Below are positions 10,630-19,301 of a stretch of 33,914 nt of DNA, piece by piece. The stretch is from positions 1 to 33,914 of the forward strand of contig JAICQA010000002.1 of the NCBI GenBank assembly GCA_025929595.1. The letters are read 5' to 3'. Source of the DNA: Xanthobacteraceae bacterium (GTDB lineage Bacteria > Pseudomonadota > Alphaproteobacteria > Rhizobiales > Xanthobacteraceae). The notes under the pieces are model-generated. The model made no database searches, was not told the origin of the DNA, and saw only the letters and a list, made by a program, of their open reading frames with translations. The translations under genes and the position numbers were made by a program. Position 1 is the first letter of the stretch, and the number at the start of each line of letters is the position of its first letter.

Positions 10630-11693
10630 CCCACGCAAAGCCGGTCAGGGTTCTCATCGTCGACGACTCCGCGCTCATGCGGAAGCTGCTGGCGGCGGTG
10701 CTTTCCGACGACCGCGAGATCGAGGTGGTCGGCACGGCATCCGATCCGTTCGACGCGCGCGACAAAATAAAGGCGCTCAATCCGGACGTGATCACGCTCG
10801 ACGTCGAAATGCCGCGCATGGACGGCGTGACCTTTCTGCGCAAGATCATGTCGCTGCGGCCGACGCCGGTGGTCATGGTCTCCTCGCTCACGCAGGCGGG
10901 CGCCGACATCACGCTCGAAGCGCTCGAGATCGGCGCGGTCGATTTCGTGGCCAAGCCCGTGGCGGACATCACCCACGCGATGGAAGCGCTCTCCGCCGAG
11001 ATCTGCGCCAAGGTCAAGATCGCCGCGCGTACGCGCGTAAAGGCGATTCGTCCGGCGCCCGAGCGACGGCAGCCGGCACGCAATCGTGTCGTCGACCCGT
11101 CCGCCAAGCTCGTCGTCATCGGCGCCTCGACCGGCGGCGTGGAGGCGTTGAAGGCGCTCCTGATGGATTTCATCGCCGATGGCCCGCCGGTCCTGATTAC
11201 GCAGCATATGCCGGAGCGCTTTACGGCGGCCTTCGCCCGCCGTCTCGACCGCGAATGCCCGATGCGGGTTTTCGAGGCCGCGCATGGCCAGCGGATCGAG
11301 CCGGGCGCCGCCTATATCGCGCCGGGTCAGCGGCATCTTGAACTCGTACGCGACGGGACGCATTTCGCCTGCCGCCTCACGGACGATCCGCCGGTGTCGG
11401 GCCATCGTCCGTCCGTCGACGTGTTGTTCCGTTCGGCCGCGCGTCTCGCCGGCCCGCGCACCATTGGCGTGATCCTGACAGGCATGGGCAAGGACGGCGC
11501 CGAAGGAATGCTCGAGCTGCGCAACGCGCAGGCGATCACGCTCGGCCAGGACGAAGCGACGTCGCTCGTTTACGGCATGCCGCGCGTCGCCTTCGAACGC
11601 GGCGCCGTGATGCGCCAGTTTCCGTTGAATGAAATGGCCGACGCCATCCTCGATGCCTGTGGCATCGATGCCAAGGCGACGGCGCACGCATGA
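10626..11693 (+). CDS. cheB: Chemotaxis response regulator protein-glutamate methylesterase CheB
   Basis: MTHAKPVRVLIVDDSALMRKLL receiver; LVVIGASTGGVEALK, ITQHMPERFTAAFARRLD, GVILTGMGKDGAEGM; ATGA overlap with cheD stop. Confidence 0.96.
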   Translation: MTHAKPVRVLIVDDSALMRKLLAAVLSDDREIEVVGTASDPFDARDKIKALNPDVITLDVEMPRMDGVTFLRKIMSLRPTPVVMVSSLTQAGADITLEALEIGAVDFVAKPVADITHAMEALSAEICAKVKIAARTRVKAIRPAPERRQPARNRVVDPSAKLVVIGASTGGVEALKALLMDFIADGPPVLITQHMPERFTAAFARRLDRECPMRVFEAAHGQRIEPGAAYIAPGQRHLELVRDGTHFACRLTDDPPVSGHRPSVDVLFRSAARLAGPRTIGVILTGMGKDGAEGMLELRNAQAITLGQDEATSLVYGMPRVAFERGAVMRQFPLNEMADAILDACGIDAKATAHA

Positions 11694-11703
11694 GGGGGAT
11701 GAA

Positions 11704-12477
11704 ATGACGACAGGGGGAACGGGAGCGGCCATCGTGCTGCCGGCCATGCTCGATCTATCGGCGGCCGAGGGCTTTCTCGCCACCATGTTGCAGGCGAGCG
11801 AATCGGAAGAGCCGGTTTGCCTCGATGCCTCGGCGGTCGAGACGCTCACGCTGCCATGCGTACAGATCATTCTGGCCGCGAAGCGCGCCGATAGCAGATT
11901 GACCGTCGCCGGCCCGACACCGGCGTTCCTGAGCGCCTTCGCCGACCTGGGGCTCTCCTGGGAAGACGGCGCCGGCCTGAACGCGCCGCACCCGCCGCCC
12001 GTGAAAACGCCTGAAGAACCGACTGTAGAAGCCGCCGCGGAAGAACCGATTTCAGAAACCGTCAGCGAAAGCGCAGCCGAAGCGCCTCTAACCGAGATGG
12101 ATACCACGGACATGGCAAAGCGAATTCTCACCATCGACGATTCGAAGACCATGCGTGACATGCTCATGCTGACCCTGAGCGACGCCGGCTACGACGTGCT
12201 GCAGGCGGTCGACGGGGAGGACGGCATTGAAGTTCTGGGCGACCGCAAGGTCGACGTCGTCATCACCGACATCAACATGCCGAAGATGGACGGCTACGGC
12301 GTGATCCGGAACCTGCGCGCCAATCCGGTGCACAAGGGCACGCCGATTCTCGTGCTCACCACCGAAAGTGACACCGAGAAGCGCAACTTGGCGCGCGACG
12401 CCGGCGCCACGGGCTGGATGGTCAAGCCGTTCGACCCCGACCAACTCGTCGCCACGATCCGCAAGGTCTGTCCGTAA
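11704..12477 (+). CDS. STAS domain-CheY receiver fusion protein
   Basis: In-frame ORF: N-terminal STAS-like region (VCLDASAVETLTLPCVQIILAAKRADSRLTVAGPTPAFLSAFADLGL), acidic/Pro/Ala linker, then complete CheY (MAKRILTIDDSKTMRDMLMLTLSDAGYDV...VITDINMPKMDGYGVI...MVKPFDPDQL). Confidence 0.88.
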   Translation: MTTGGTGAAIVLPAMLDLSAAEGFLATMLQASESEEPVCLDASAVETLTLPCVQIILAAKRADSRLTVAGPTPAFLSAFADLGLSWEDGAGLNAPHPPPVKTPEEPTVEAAAEEPISETVSESAAEAPLTEMDTTDMAKRILTIDDSKTMRDMLMLTLSDAGYDVLQAVDGEDGIEVLGDRKVDVVITDINMPKMDGYGVIRNLRANPVHKGTPILVLTTESDTEKRNLARDAGATGWMVKPFDPDQLVATIRKVCP

Positions 12478-12501
12478 CGCCGTCGAACCAAAGTTGTTGT
12501 T

Positions 12502-14667
12502 ATGTCGAAAATTGACGAACTGAAGAACACCTTCTTCGACGAATGCGGCGAATTGCTGCAGGAGATCGAGAACGGTCTGACCGAAATGCGCGAAGGCCGC
12601 GGCACCGAGGATACGGTGCACGCGGTTTTCCGCGCGGCCCATTCGGTGAAAGGCGGCGCCGGAATCTTCGGCTTCGAGCGTCTGGTCGGTTTCGCGCATG
12701 TGTTCGAGACCGTGCTCGATGACGTGCGGCACGAGAAGCTCGCCACCAGCGACGAAGTGATGTCCGTCCTGCTGCACGCGGGCGACATCCTTGCCGATCT
12801 CGTCGGCATGGCGCGTGCGGGCGAGGAAGTGCCGCCCGGGTTCGAGGACGAGTGCCGCCAGGCGCTCGACAAGCTGGCTGGGATCGAGGAGGGCGGCGGC
12901 GGTGCCGCCGGCGACTTCGACGGCATCGACTTCATGCCGGTCGCCGCAGGCGACGATTTTGTGCCGGTAGCTGCCGATGGCTTCGACGACATGGGCGACC
13001 TGGGCGCCGCGCCCGGCGAGCGCACCTTCCGTATTTCATTCAGGCCGACCGCCGAACTGCTCAAGAAGGCGAACGAGCCGCTCTATATCCTGCGCGAGCT
13101 CGGCAAGCTCGGGCGGCTCGAACTGACGGCCGACACGTCGGCGCTGCCGCCGCTCGCCCAGATCCAGCCCGACAACGCCTATGTGAGCTGGACGGCGGTC
13201 CTTCATACCGCCCATGGTCGCCAGGAGATTGATCAGGTCTTTGAGTTCGTCGTCGCCGACTGCGAATTGAAGATCGTCGAAGACCAGCCGGTTGACACGG
13301 CGATGGAGATTTCGCCGATCGAGCTTCCCATTGCTGCCGCGCCCGAGTTGGCGCCGCAGATGGCGGCGCCCGCACCGATGCCCATGCCGGCGCGCGCGCC
13401 GGAAGCGGCCGAATCCAGGGAAGCGGGCAAGCCCGCCGCCAAGTCCACCGCCGGCATGACGACGCGCGTCGACCTCGAAAAGATCGACCGGGTCGTCAAC
13501 ATGGTCGGCGAGCTGGTGATCGCGCAGGCCATGCTCGGCCAGGTAGTGCGCGACCTGCCGGAAGACGTGGCCGGGCGCATCTCGCAGTCGCTCGAGGAGG
13601 TCATCCATCACACCCGTGAGCTCAAGGACAGCGTCATGTCCATGCGCGCGCAGCCGGTGAAGACCGTGTTCCAGCGCATGCCGCGCCTCGTGCGCGAGCT
13701 GTCCACGAAGACCGGCAAAAACGTGCGTCTCGAAATGTCGGGCGAGAACACCGAGATCGACAAGACGATCATAGAGCGCCTGAGCGATCCGCTCACCCAT
13801 GTCATCCGCAATTCCGTCGATCACGGCATCGAATCGCCGGCCGACCGCGTCGCGGCGGGAAAAAGCGAAACCGGCACGATCCGTCTTTCCGCGAGCCATC
13901 GCGGCGGCCGCATTGTAATCGAAGTGAAGGACGACGGTGCCGGCATCAACAACGAGCGCGTGCTGAAAAAGGCGCGCGAACGCGGCCTGATCGATCCGAG
14001 TGCCTCGCTGTCCGAGGACGAGATCAGCAACCTGATCTTCATGCCGGGCTTCTCCACCGCCGAAGCGATCTCCGATATTTCGGGCCGCGGCGTCGGCATG
14101 GACGTGGTCCGCCGCAACATCCTCGACATCGGCGGGCGCATCTCGCTCAAATCCGAGCCCGGCCGCGGCCTCACCATGCAGCTCTCGCTGCCGCTGACGC
14201 TCGCTGTCATGGACGGCATGGTCGTCGAGATTGGCCGCGACAACTATGTGATTCCGATCTCTGCCATCGTCGAATGTCTGCGCCCGTCGCGTTCCGACGT
14301 GCGCAGCCTGCTCGGCACGCTCGGCACGTTGCAGCTTCGCGGCGCCATCGTACCGTTGCTGCATATGGGCGATCTGTTTGGCGTCGGCGGAGCGCGTAAG
14401 GAAATTTCCGACAGCGTCGTCGTCATCGTCGAAGCGAGCGAAGGCGCGCGCCTCGGCGTCGTCGTGGACGAGTTGCGCGGCCATCAGCAGGTCGTGATCA
14501 AGAGCATCGAGGAGAATTACGGGATTGTCCCCGGCATTGCCGGAGCGACCATCCTCGGCAATGGCCGCGTCGCCTTCATCGTCGACGTGGACAAGCTCGC
14601 GAATATGGCGGGCGATGGCCGGGACGCGCCCGCGCCCCGCCCGGAGGCAAAAATGGTCGCGGCGTAA
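12502..14667 (+). CDS. cheA: Chemotaxis histidine kinase CheA
   Basis: Hpt box VFRAAHSVKGGAGIFGF; dimerization/ATPase region HVIRNSVDHGIE, ISGRGVGMDVVRRNI; C-terminal CheW-like regulatory domain. Confidence 0.97.
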   Translation: MSKIDELKNTFFDECGELLQEIENGLTEMREGRGTEDTVHAVFRAAHSVKGGAGIFGFERLVGFAHVFETVLDDVRHEKLATSDEVMSVLLHAGDILADLVGMARAGEEVPPGFEDECRQALDKLAGIEEGGGGAAGDFDGIDFMPVAAGDDFVPVAADGFDDMGDLGAAPGERTFRISFRPTAELLKKANEPLYILRELGKLGRLELTADTSALPPLAQIQPDNAYVSWTAVLHTAHGRQEIDQVFEFVVADCELKIVEDQPVDTAMEISPIELPIAAAPELAPQMAAPAPMPMPARAPEAAESREAGKPAAKSTAGMTTRVDLEKIDRVVNMVGELVIAQAMLGQVVRDLPEDVAGRISQSLEEVIHHTRELKDSVMSMRAQPVKTVFQRMPRLVRELSTKTGKNVRLEMSGENTEIDKTIIERLSDPLTHVIRNSVDHGIESPADRVAAGKSETGTIRLSASHRGGRIVIEVKDDGAGINNERVLKKARERGLIDPSASLSEDEISNLIFMPGFSTAEAISDISGRGVGMDVVRRNILDIGGRISLKSEPGRGLTMQLSLPLTLAVMDGMVVEIGRDNYVIPISAIVECLRPSRSDVRSLLGTLGTLQLRGAIVPLLHMGDLFGVGGARKEISDSVVVIVEASEGARLGVVVDELRGHQQVVIKSIEENYGIVPGIAGATILGNGRVAFIVDVDKLANMAGDGRDAPAPRPEAKMVAA

Positions 14668-14731
14668 GCACGGACATGGCGCCACTCCGGCGCGAAACGT
14701 GAAGAACGGCAGTTAGAAGGAGGTATGGGAA

Positions 14732-15121
14732 ATGCCCCATGCAGCAGCACTCAAGGTCCTGGTCGTCGACGATCAAAACAGCGTCAGGCAGGTGATCCGC
14801 CTGGCGCTGGAAGAGATCGGCGTCCGGCACATTCTGGAATCGGAGAACGGCAAGGACGCGTTTGAAAAGGCGACGACCCAGCCGGTCAACCTGATCATCT
14901 CGGATTACAACATGCCGGAGATGGACGGCCTTGCCCTGCTTCGTGCGGTGCGCGGTCATCAGACCGTGCGCAAACTTCCGTTTATCCTTCTTACTGGCCG
15001 CGGCGATCGTGACCTTGTGGTTAAGGCCGCGCAGACAGGTGTAAACAATTACGTGGTCAAACCTTTCACGAATGCCGTGCTAAGGGAAAAAATCGAACAG
15101 GTCATGGGGAAGCTTGCGTGA
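14732..15121 (+). CDS. cheY: Single-domain response regulator CheY
   Basis: 129-aa REC: VLVVDDQNSVRQ, LIISDYNMPEMDGL, ILLTGRG, YVVKPF; AAGGAGGT RBS. Confidence 0.93.
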   Translation: MPHAAALKVLVVDDQNSVRQVIRLALEEIGVRHILESENGKDAFEKATTQPVNLIISDYNMPEMDGLALLRAVRGHQTVRKLPFILLTGRGDRDLVVKAAQTGVNNYVVKPFTNAVLREKIEQVMGKLA

Positions 15122-15564
15122 CGAGTACGAGTGCCGCGTCGAGATTGCCTGAGGAAGAATCCGCAAGCCTGCAGCCCGCCTTCTCCAGCGAAGGCAATCC
15201 CGGCGTCTTCATCGCCGGCGTGGCCGGGCTTCTGCGCGAGACCGTGCAGCGCTTCGAGGCGATCAGCAGCGGCGTATCCGATGCGGTGATGTCGCGCGCC
15301 GACCTGGCCGACCGCGAGCTCATCGTCACGTTGCAGGCCTTCGACCGGTTGCAGCAGGAATTCGTGGCCGTCGCCGACGTTCTGTCCCGTTACTCGGGCG
15401 CGCTCGGCGACCCCCTGGCCGACGGCAGCGGCCACGCGCGCGGCGAGGCCGAGGCGATCGCCACCATCGCCGTCTCCGACCTCAAGCAGCGGCTGCTCAA
15501 TCATTTGCAGCGCGATCGCAGCAACGAGATCGATCCCGCGCCCGGCGGCGAAGCGGAGTTCTAG
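15118..15564 (+). CDS. Small helical protein coupled to cheY; candidate CheZ/CheT-like phosphatase
   Basis: 148 aa; GTG start overlaps cheY stop (GTGA); predicted helical region TLQAFDRLQQEFVAVADVL contains DxxxQ. Confidence 0.6.
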   Translation: MTSTSAASRLPEEESASLQPAFSSEGNPGVFIAGVAGLLRETVQRFEAISSGVSDAVMSRADLADRELIVTLQAFDRLQQEFVAVADVLSRYSGALGDPLADGSGHARGEAEAIATIAVSDLKQRLLNHLQRDRSNEIDPAPGGEAEF

Positions 15565-16004
15565 GTTCGCCGCGCGTCGGTCAGCGACGCGCGCGCGACT
15601 TCCTTCCGCGCCAGCAAAAGCGCGTTGACCTGGTTTTCGATCGCGTCGAACGGGCAATCGACGCCGGCCTGCACGATGTCGATGATGTCGCAGAGATTGT
15701 TGGCCGCGAAGGTCAGCAGCTCAAAGCCCATGGTCGCGCCGACGTCGCGCATCGCGCGGCAGTGAACATGCGCCGCCGCGAGCCACTTGTCTTCGCTGGT
15801 TGCTTCCGTCTGTCCGGACGGAATCGCCGAGATCAGCAGTTCAAGCTGGCGGTCGAGCCAGTCGGCGAATTGCGGCTGCATCGTGCCGAGATGCGCTTCC
15901 GCCGATTGGATGGCCTGTTCGCGGGAAACGCCGCCGGGCCGCGTCACCAGCGAATGAAAACGGGTCGAGACGGGAATAATGGTGCCGTCACCGGCATTCG
16001 TCAT
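15561..16004 (-). CDS. Conserved-looking hypothetical helical protein, possible chemotaxis accessory
   Basis: 147-aa ORF; start lies 2 nt after the upstream REC gene stop; contains AAAHVHCRAMRDVGATMGFELLTFAANNLCDIID. Confidence 0.65.
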   Translation of the reverse strand: MTNAGDGTIIPVSTRFHSLVTRPGGVSREQAIQSAEAHLGTMQPQFADWLDRQLELLISAIPSGQTEATSEDKWLAAAHVHCRAMRDVGATMGFELLTFAANNLCDIIDIVQAGVDCPFDAIENQVNALLLARKEVARASLTDARRT

Positions 16005-16006
16005 GA

Positions 16007-16639
16007 CTAGCCCTTGCGCGCGAGATTGAGGAGCGAGTCGATGTCGTCCTGGCCCATGGCCTGGCCGCCCTCTTCAACGACGCTCTCATCGTTGTCCCCT
16101 TTGCGCCTGCCGACGCCGGTCGGATAGCCCTCGATCTTGAAGCGCCGGTCAGGCCCGAAGTAAGTCGGCGCATCGACGAAGCTGCGCGGATGGAAGGCCA
16201 CCCAGGCAAGCCGGTTATAGAGACTCGACACCGAGACGGGCTTCGCCACCACCATGTTCGCGCCCGCGTCCCGCGCGGCGTTGATCGTGTTGATGCGTGT
16301 GTCGCTCGTGAGGATGAGGATCGGGATGGTGCGGTACTCGCTGCTCACGCTCCCGCGGATTTCGTGCGTCAGCCTCAGCCCGCCCTCAGGCGGCAGGTTG
16401 GAGTCGCACAGCAGGAAGTCGATACGCTGCTCCACCAGCGTACGGTTCACGTCCATCGCACTGCGTGCTTCATAGATCTTCGTCGCGCCGAAGCTGCGCA
16501 GGATGCTCTGGCAGATCATGCAGAAATAGGAATTCGAGTCCGCGATCAGGAAATTCAGGCCGTGAAGATTGAGATGCTCTCTCGGCATTGCCGTATCGGC
16601 GACCCTGTCCTCGAATACCGTCACGGACAGGAGAATCAC
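16007..16639 (-). CDS. Response regulator receiver protein with C-terminal FliM-like peptide
   Basis: REC core FLLCDSNLPPEGG, ILILTSD, VVAKPVS; C-terminus GGQAMGQDDIDSLLNLARKG; true start may be the internal Met of MPREHLN. Confidence 0.82.
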   Translation of the reverse strand: MILLSVTVFEDRVADTAMPREHLNLHGLNFLIADSNSYFCMICQSILRSFGATKIYEARSAMDVNRTLVEQRIDFLLCDSNLPPEGGLRLTHEIRGSVSSEYRTIPILILTSDTRINTINAARDAGANMVVAKPVSVSSLYNRLAWVAFHPRSFVDAPTYFGPDRRFKIEGYPTGVGRRKGDNDESVVEEGGQAMGQDDIDSLLNLARKG

Positions 16640-16705
16640 AAAATTTGATTCGCGGAAACCGGCCGGCAGGGACCCGCGGCCCGAATGTTCGCCGGAAGGA
16701 CGGAA

Positions 16706-18244
16706 CTAGGCCGCCGCGGCCATGCGGTCGTTGAGCGCCCGGTAGGCGAGCGCCTCGGCCAGATGCGGCCGGCCGATGGTCTCGGCGCCGTCGAGGTCGG
16801 CGATGGTGCGCGCCACCTTCAGCACGCGATGGTAGCCGCGGGCGGAGAGGCGCATGGCGTCGGCGGCGTCGCGCAGGAGCTTGAGCCCGGCCGCGTCGGG
16901 GGTCGCGATCTCCTCAATGAGCTTCCCCTGCGCCTCGGCGTTGACCCGGAGCTTCGCTTCGCCGAACGCCTCGAAGCGCGCGGCCTGCACCTCGCGTGCC
17001 GCCTTGATGCGCGCGGCGACCTCGCGGCTCCCCTCCGACGGCGGCGGCAGCACGAGATCGGCCGCCGATACCGCCGCCACCTCGATATGCAGGTCGATGC
17101 GGTCGAGCAACGGGCCCGAAAGCCGTGCCTGGTAGTCCGCCGCGCAGCGCAGATTCGGCCCGCGTTTGCAGGCGAAGCCGGGATCGTAGGCGCGCCCGCA
17201 GCGGCACGGGTTCATGGCCGCGATCAGCTGAAAACGCGCCGGATAGGTGATGCGGTGGTTGGCGCGCGCGATCGCCACTTCGCCGGCCTCGATCGGCTGC
17301 CGCAGCGAATCGAGCACCTGCGGCTGGAATTCGGGAAACTCGTCGAGGAAGAGGACCCCCAGATGCGCCAGCGAAACTTCGCCCGGCCTGGCGCGCAGTC
17401 CGCCGCCGACCATGGCCGCCATGCTCGCCGAGTGATGCGGCTGGCGGAACGGCCGCCGCGCGGTGAGTGCGCCGCCTTCGATCGCGCCCGCGACCGAGGC
17501 GATCATGGAGACTTCAAGCAACTCCGCGGGCGAAAGCGGCGGCAGGATCGAGGGCAGGCGCGCGGCGAGCATCGACTTGCCAGCACCCGGCGGCCCCACG
17601 AGCAGGAGGTTATGCCCGCCGGCCGCCGCGATCTCGAGCGCGCGCTTGGCCGATTCTTGTCCTTTGATGTCGGAGAGGTCGAGCGTGTTGTCGGCAAGTG
17701 TCTGGATCTTCGGCTCCGGCCGCGACAGCACCTGCACGCCGCGCAGGTGATTGGCGAGCTGGATGAGCGAACCGGGCGCGAGAATCTCCATGTCCGGACT
17801 TGCCCAGGCTGCTTCCGCGCCGCAGGCTTTGGGACAGACCAGGCCGTGCCCGAGCGCGTTCGCGGCGACCGCCGCCGGCAGGACGCCCGCGACCGGCGCG
17901 AGCGATCCGTCAAGCCCGAGCTCGCCCACCACCGTGAAGCCCGCCAGGGCATCGGCGGGGATCGCGCCGATCGCCGCCATGAGACCGAGCGCGATCGGAA
18001 GGTCATAGTGGCTGCCCTCCTTGGGAAGGTCCGCCGGCGCGAGATTGATGGTGATGCGCTTGGCAGGGAGGGCCAGACCCGAGGCGATCAGTGCCGCACG
18101 TACGCGGTCGCGCGCCTCCGAGACCGCCTTGTCGGCGAGACCGACGAGATTGAAGGCGGGAAGGCCCGGCGCGATCTGCACCTGCACGTCCACGGGCCGC
18201 GCCTCTACCCCCTCGAATGCAACGGTGGCGACGTGCTGGACCAT
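16706..18244 (-). CDS. comM: YifB/ComM family Mg-chelatase-like AAA+ ATPase
   Basis: PAFNLVGLADKAVSEARDRVRAAL, NLLLVGPPGAGKSMLAARLPSILPPL, FRQPHHSAS, LFLDEFPEF, AAMNPCRCG; start MVQHVATVAFEGVEA. Confidence 0.93.
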   Translation of the reverse strand: MVQHVATVAFEGVEARPVDVQVQIAPGLPAFNLVGLADKAVSEARDRVRAALIASGLALPAKRITINLAPADLPKEGSHYDLPIALGLMAAIGAIPADALAGFTVVGELGLDGSLAPVAGVLPAAVAANALGHGLVCPKACGAEAAWASPDMEILAPGSLIQLANHLRGVQVLSRPEPKIQTLADNTLDLSDIKGQESAKRALEIAAAGGHNLLLVGPPGAGKSMLAARLPSILPPLSPAELLEVSMIASVAGAIEGGALTARRPFRQPHHSASMAAMVGGGLRARPGEVSLAHLGVLFLDEFPEFQPQVLDSLRQPIEAGEVAIARANHRITYPARFQLIAAMNPCRCGRAYDPGFACKRGPNLRCAADYQARLSGPLLDRIDLHIEVAAVSAADLVLPPPSEGSREVAARIKAAREVQAARFEAFGEAKLRVNAEAQGKLIEEIATPDAAGLKLLRDAADAMRLSARGYHRVLKVARTIADLDGAETIGRPHLAEALAYRALNDRMAAAA

Positions 18245-18321
18245 GCGTTTTTCCCCGGGGCGCAAACTTAGCCGAGCCGGTTCCAATCATCAAGAACAAT
18301 AAGAGAACAAAGCGGGGACTT

Positions 18322-19260
18322 TTAGTTATCCGGGATACCAAGCTCGGCGAGCAGCCGCCGCAGGCTTCCCGCAAATGCCGCGAGTTCGAAATTCTGCGGG
18401 TCGTCGTGCTTGTTCCGGATGCCCTCGTCGATGACCGAATGGAAGGCGGGGATCAGCCATGCGCCCGCGCGCACGCTCGCCACCGTAAAGGCGACCGCGA
18501 GCGCGTCATATTGTGCGCCGCTGAAGCCCGGCTCCGGCGCGAGAAAATCGTTGCCGCGACCGAATTTCGGATCGCGCCGGCGTGGCTGCACCAGCTCGAC
18601 ATGCAGGAACAGTCCCTTCAAGGCGCCGTCGAAATTCGTCGCCATCTCGAATTTGGTCGCGCGCCACGGCACCGAGAAATCGTGCGCGAGCAGCATCGCG
18701 CCGCCGCGGTTGATGAAGACATGCGCGCGCTCGATCTCGTTCGAGCAGCGGTAGCGGTTGAGATTGTTGACCTTGGCGTCGTTATCGATGTTCTTCGGCC
18801 ATGGCAGGCTGCCGTAGTTCGGGGTGCTCGTGTCGTGGATGACGAAGTATGTCGCAGGTCGCGATTTGCGATCGTTGTCGCGCGCAAACGAGACCGGATG
18901 CGCGAGCGACGAACCAAGCGAGTCGCCCAGTCCGCGCGCAGTCAGCCACGCTTGCAGCGTCGCGCGATCGGGCAGGCCGGTCGTGCGTCCTGCCCGCTCC
19001 GCGAGCACGCGCGGCAACTCGCCAAGCGGCGCCCCTAGCCGCCCGACCGGCCGCACCGGGTTGAGCAGGCAGCGTGCCTGCTCGGCCCCGGCGCCGGCGT
19101 AGCTCAACGTCGCGAGATCGAATCGACACAGGCCAAACCGGTCGCCCGCAGGCAACGTCGTCGGCGGCGACGGCTTGAACCTGCATTCGCCGAGCGCAAG
19201 CGCCTGTTGTGACGTGAGAGTAAGGCTGAGAACGGCGAAAGCGACGGCGCGGATGTTCAT
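18322..19260 (-). CDS. Extensin-like C-terminal domain family exported protein
   Basis: Signal peptide MNIRAVAFAVLSLTLTSQQALA; CRFKPSPPTTLP and repeated Cys in an extensin-like arrangement. Confidence 0.6.
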   Translation of the reverse strand: MNIRAVAFAVLSLTLTSQQALALGECRFKPSPPTTLPAGDRFGLCRFDLATLSYAGAGAEQARCLLNPVRPVGRLGAPLGELPRVLAERAGRTTGLPDRATLQAWLTARGLGDSLGSSLAHPVSFARDNDRKSRPATYFVIHDTSTPNYGSLPWPKNIDNDAKVNNLNRYRCSNEIERAHVFINRGGAMLLAHDFSVPWRATKFEMATNFDGALKGLFLHVELVQPRRRDPKFGRGNDFLAPEPGFSGAQYDALAVAFTVASVRAGAWLIPAFHSVIDEGIRNKHDDPQNFELAAFAGSLRRLLAELGIPDN

Positions 19261-19301
19261 GGCGCGACCATAGCGCCTCGCCGCAGCGCCACAAGCACAC
19301 G

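Noticed and set aside
10263-12167. 634-aa minus-strand ORF opposite cheD/cheB/STAS-CheY
   Set aside because: Antisense to well-supported genes, low-complexity shadow translation
13036-14685. 549-aa minus-strand ORF opposite cheA
   Set aside because: Shadow of cheA; His/Asp/Arg-rich and domain-less
16685-18271. 528-aa plus-strand ORF opposite yifB/comM
   Set aside because: Shadow ORF: the minus strand encodes all YifB/ComM motifs; the + translation is R/G/E-rich without domains
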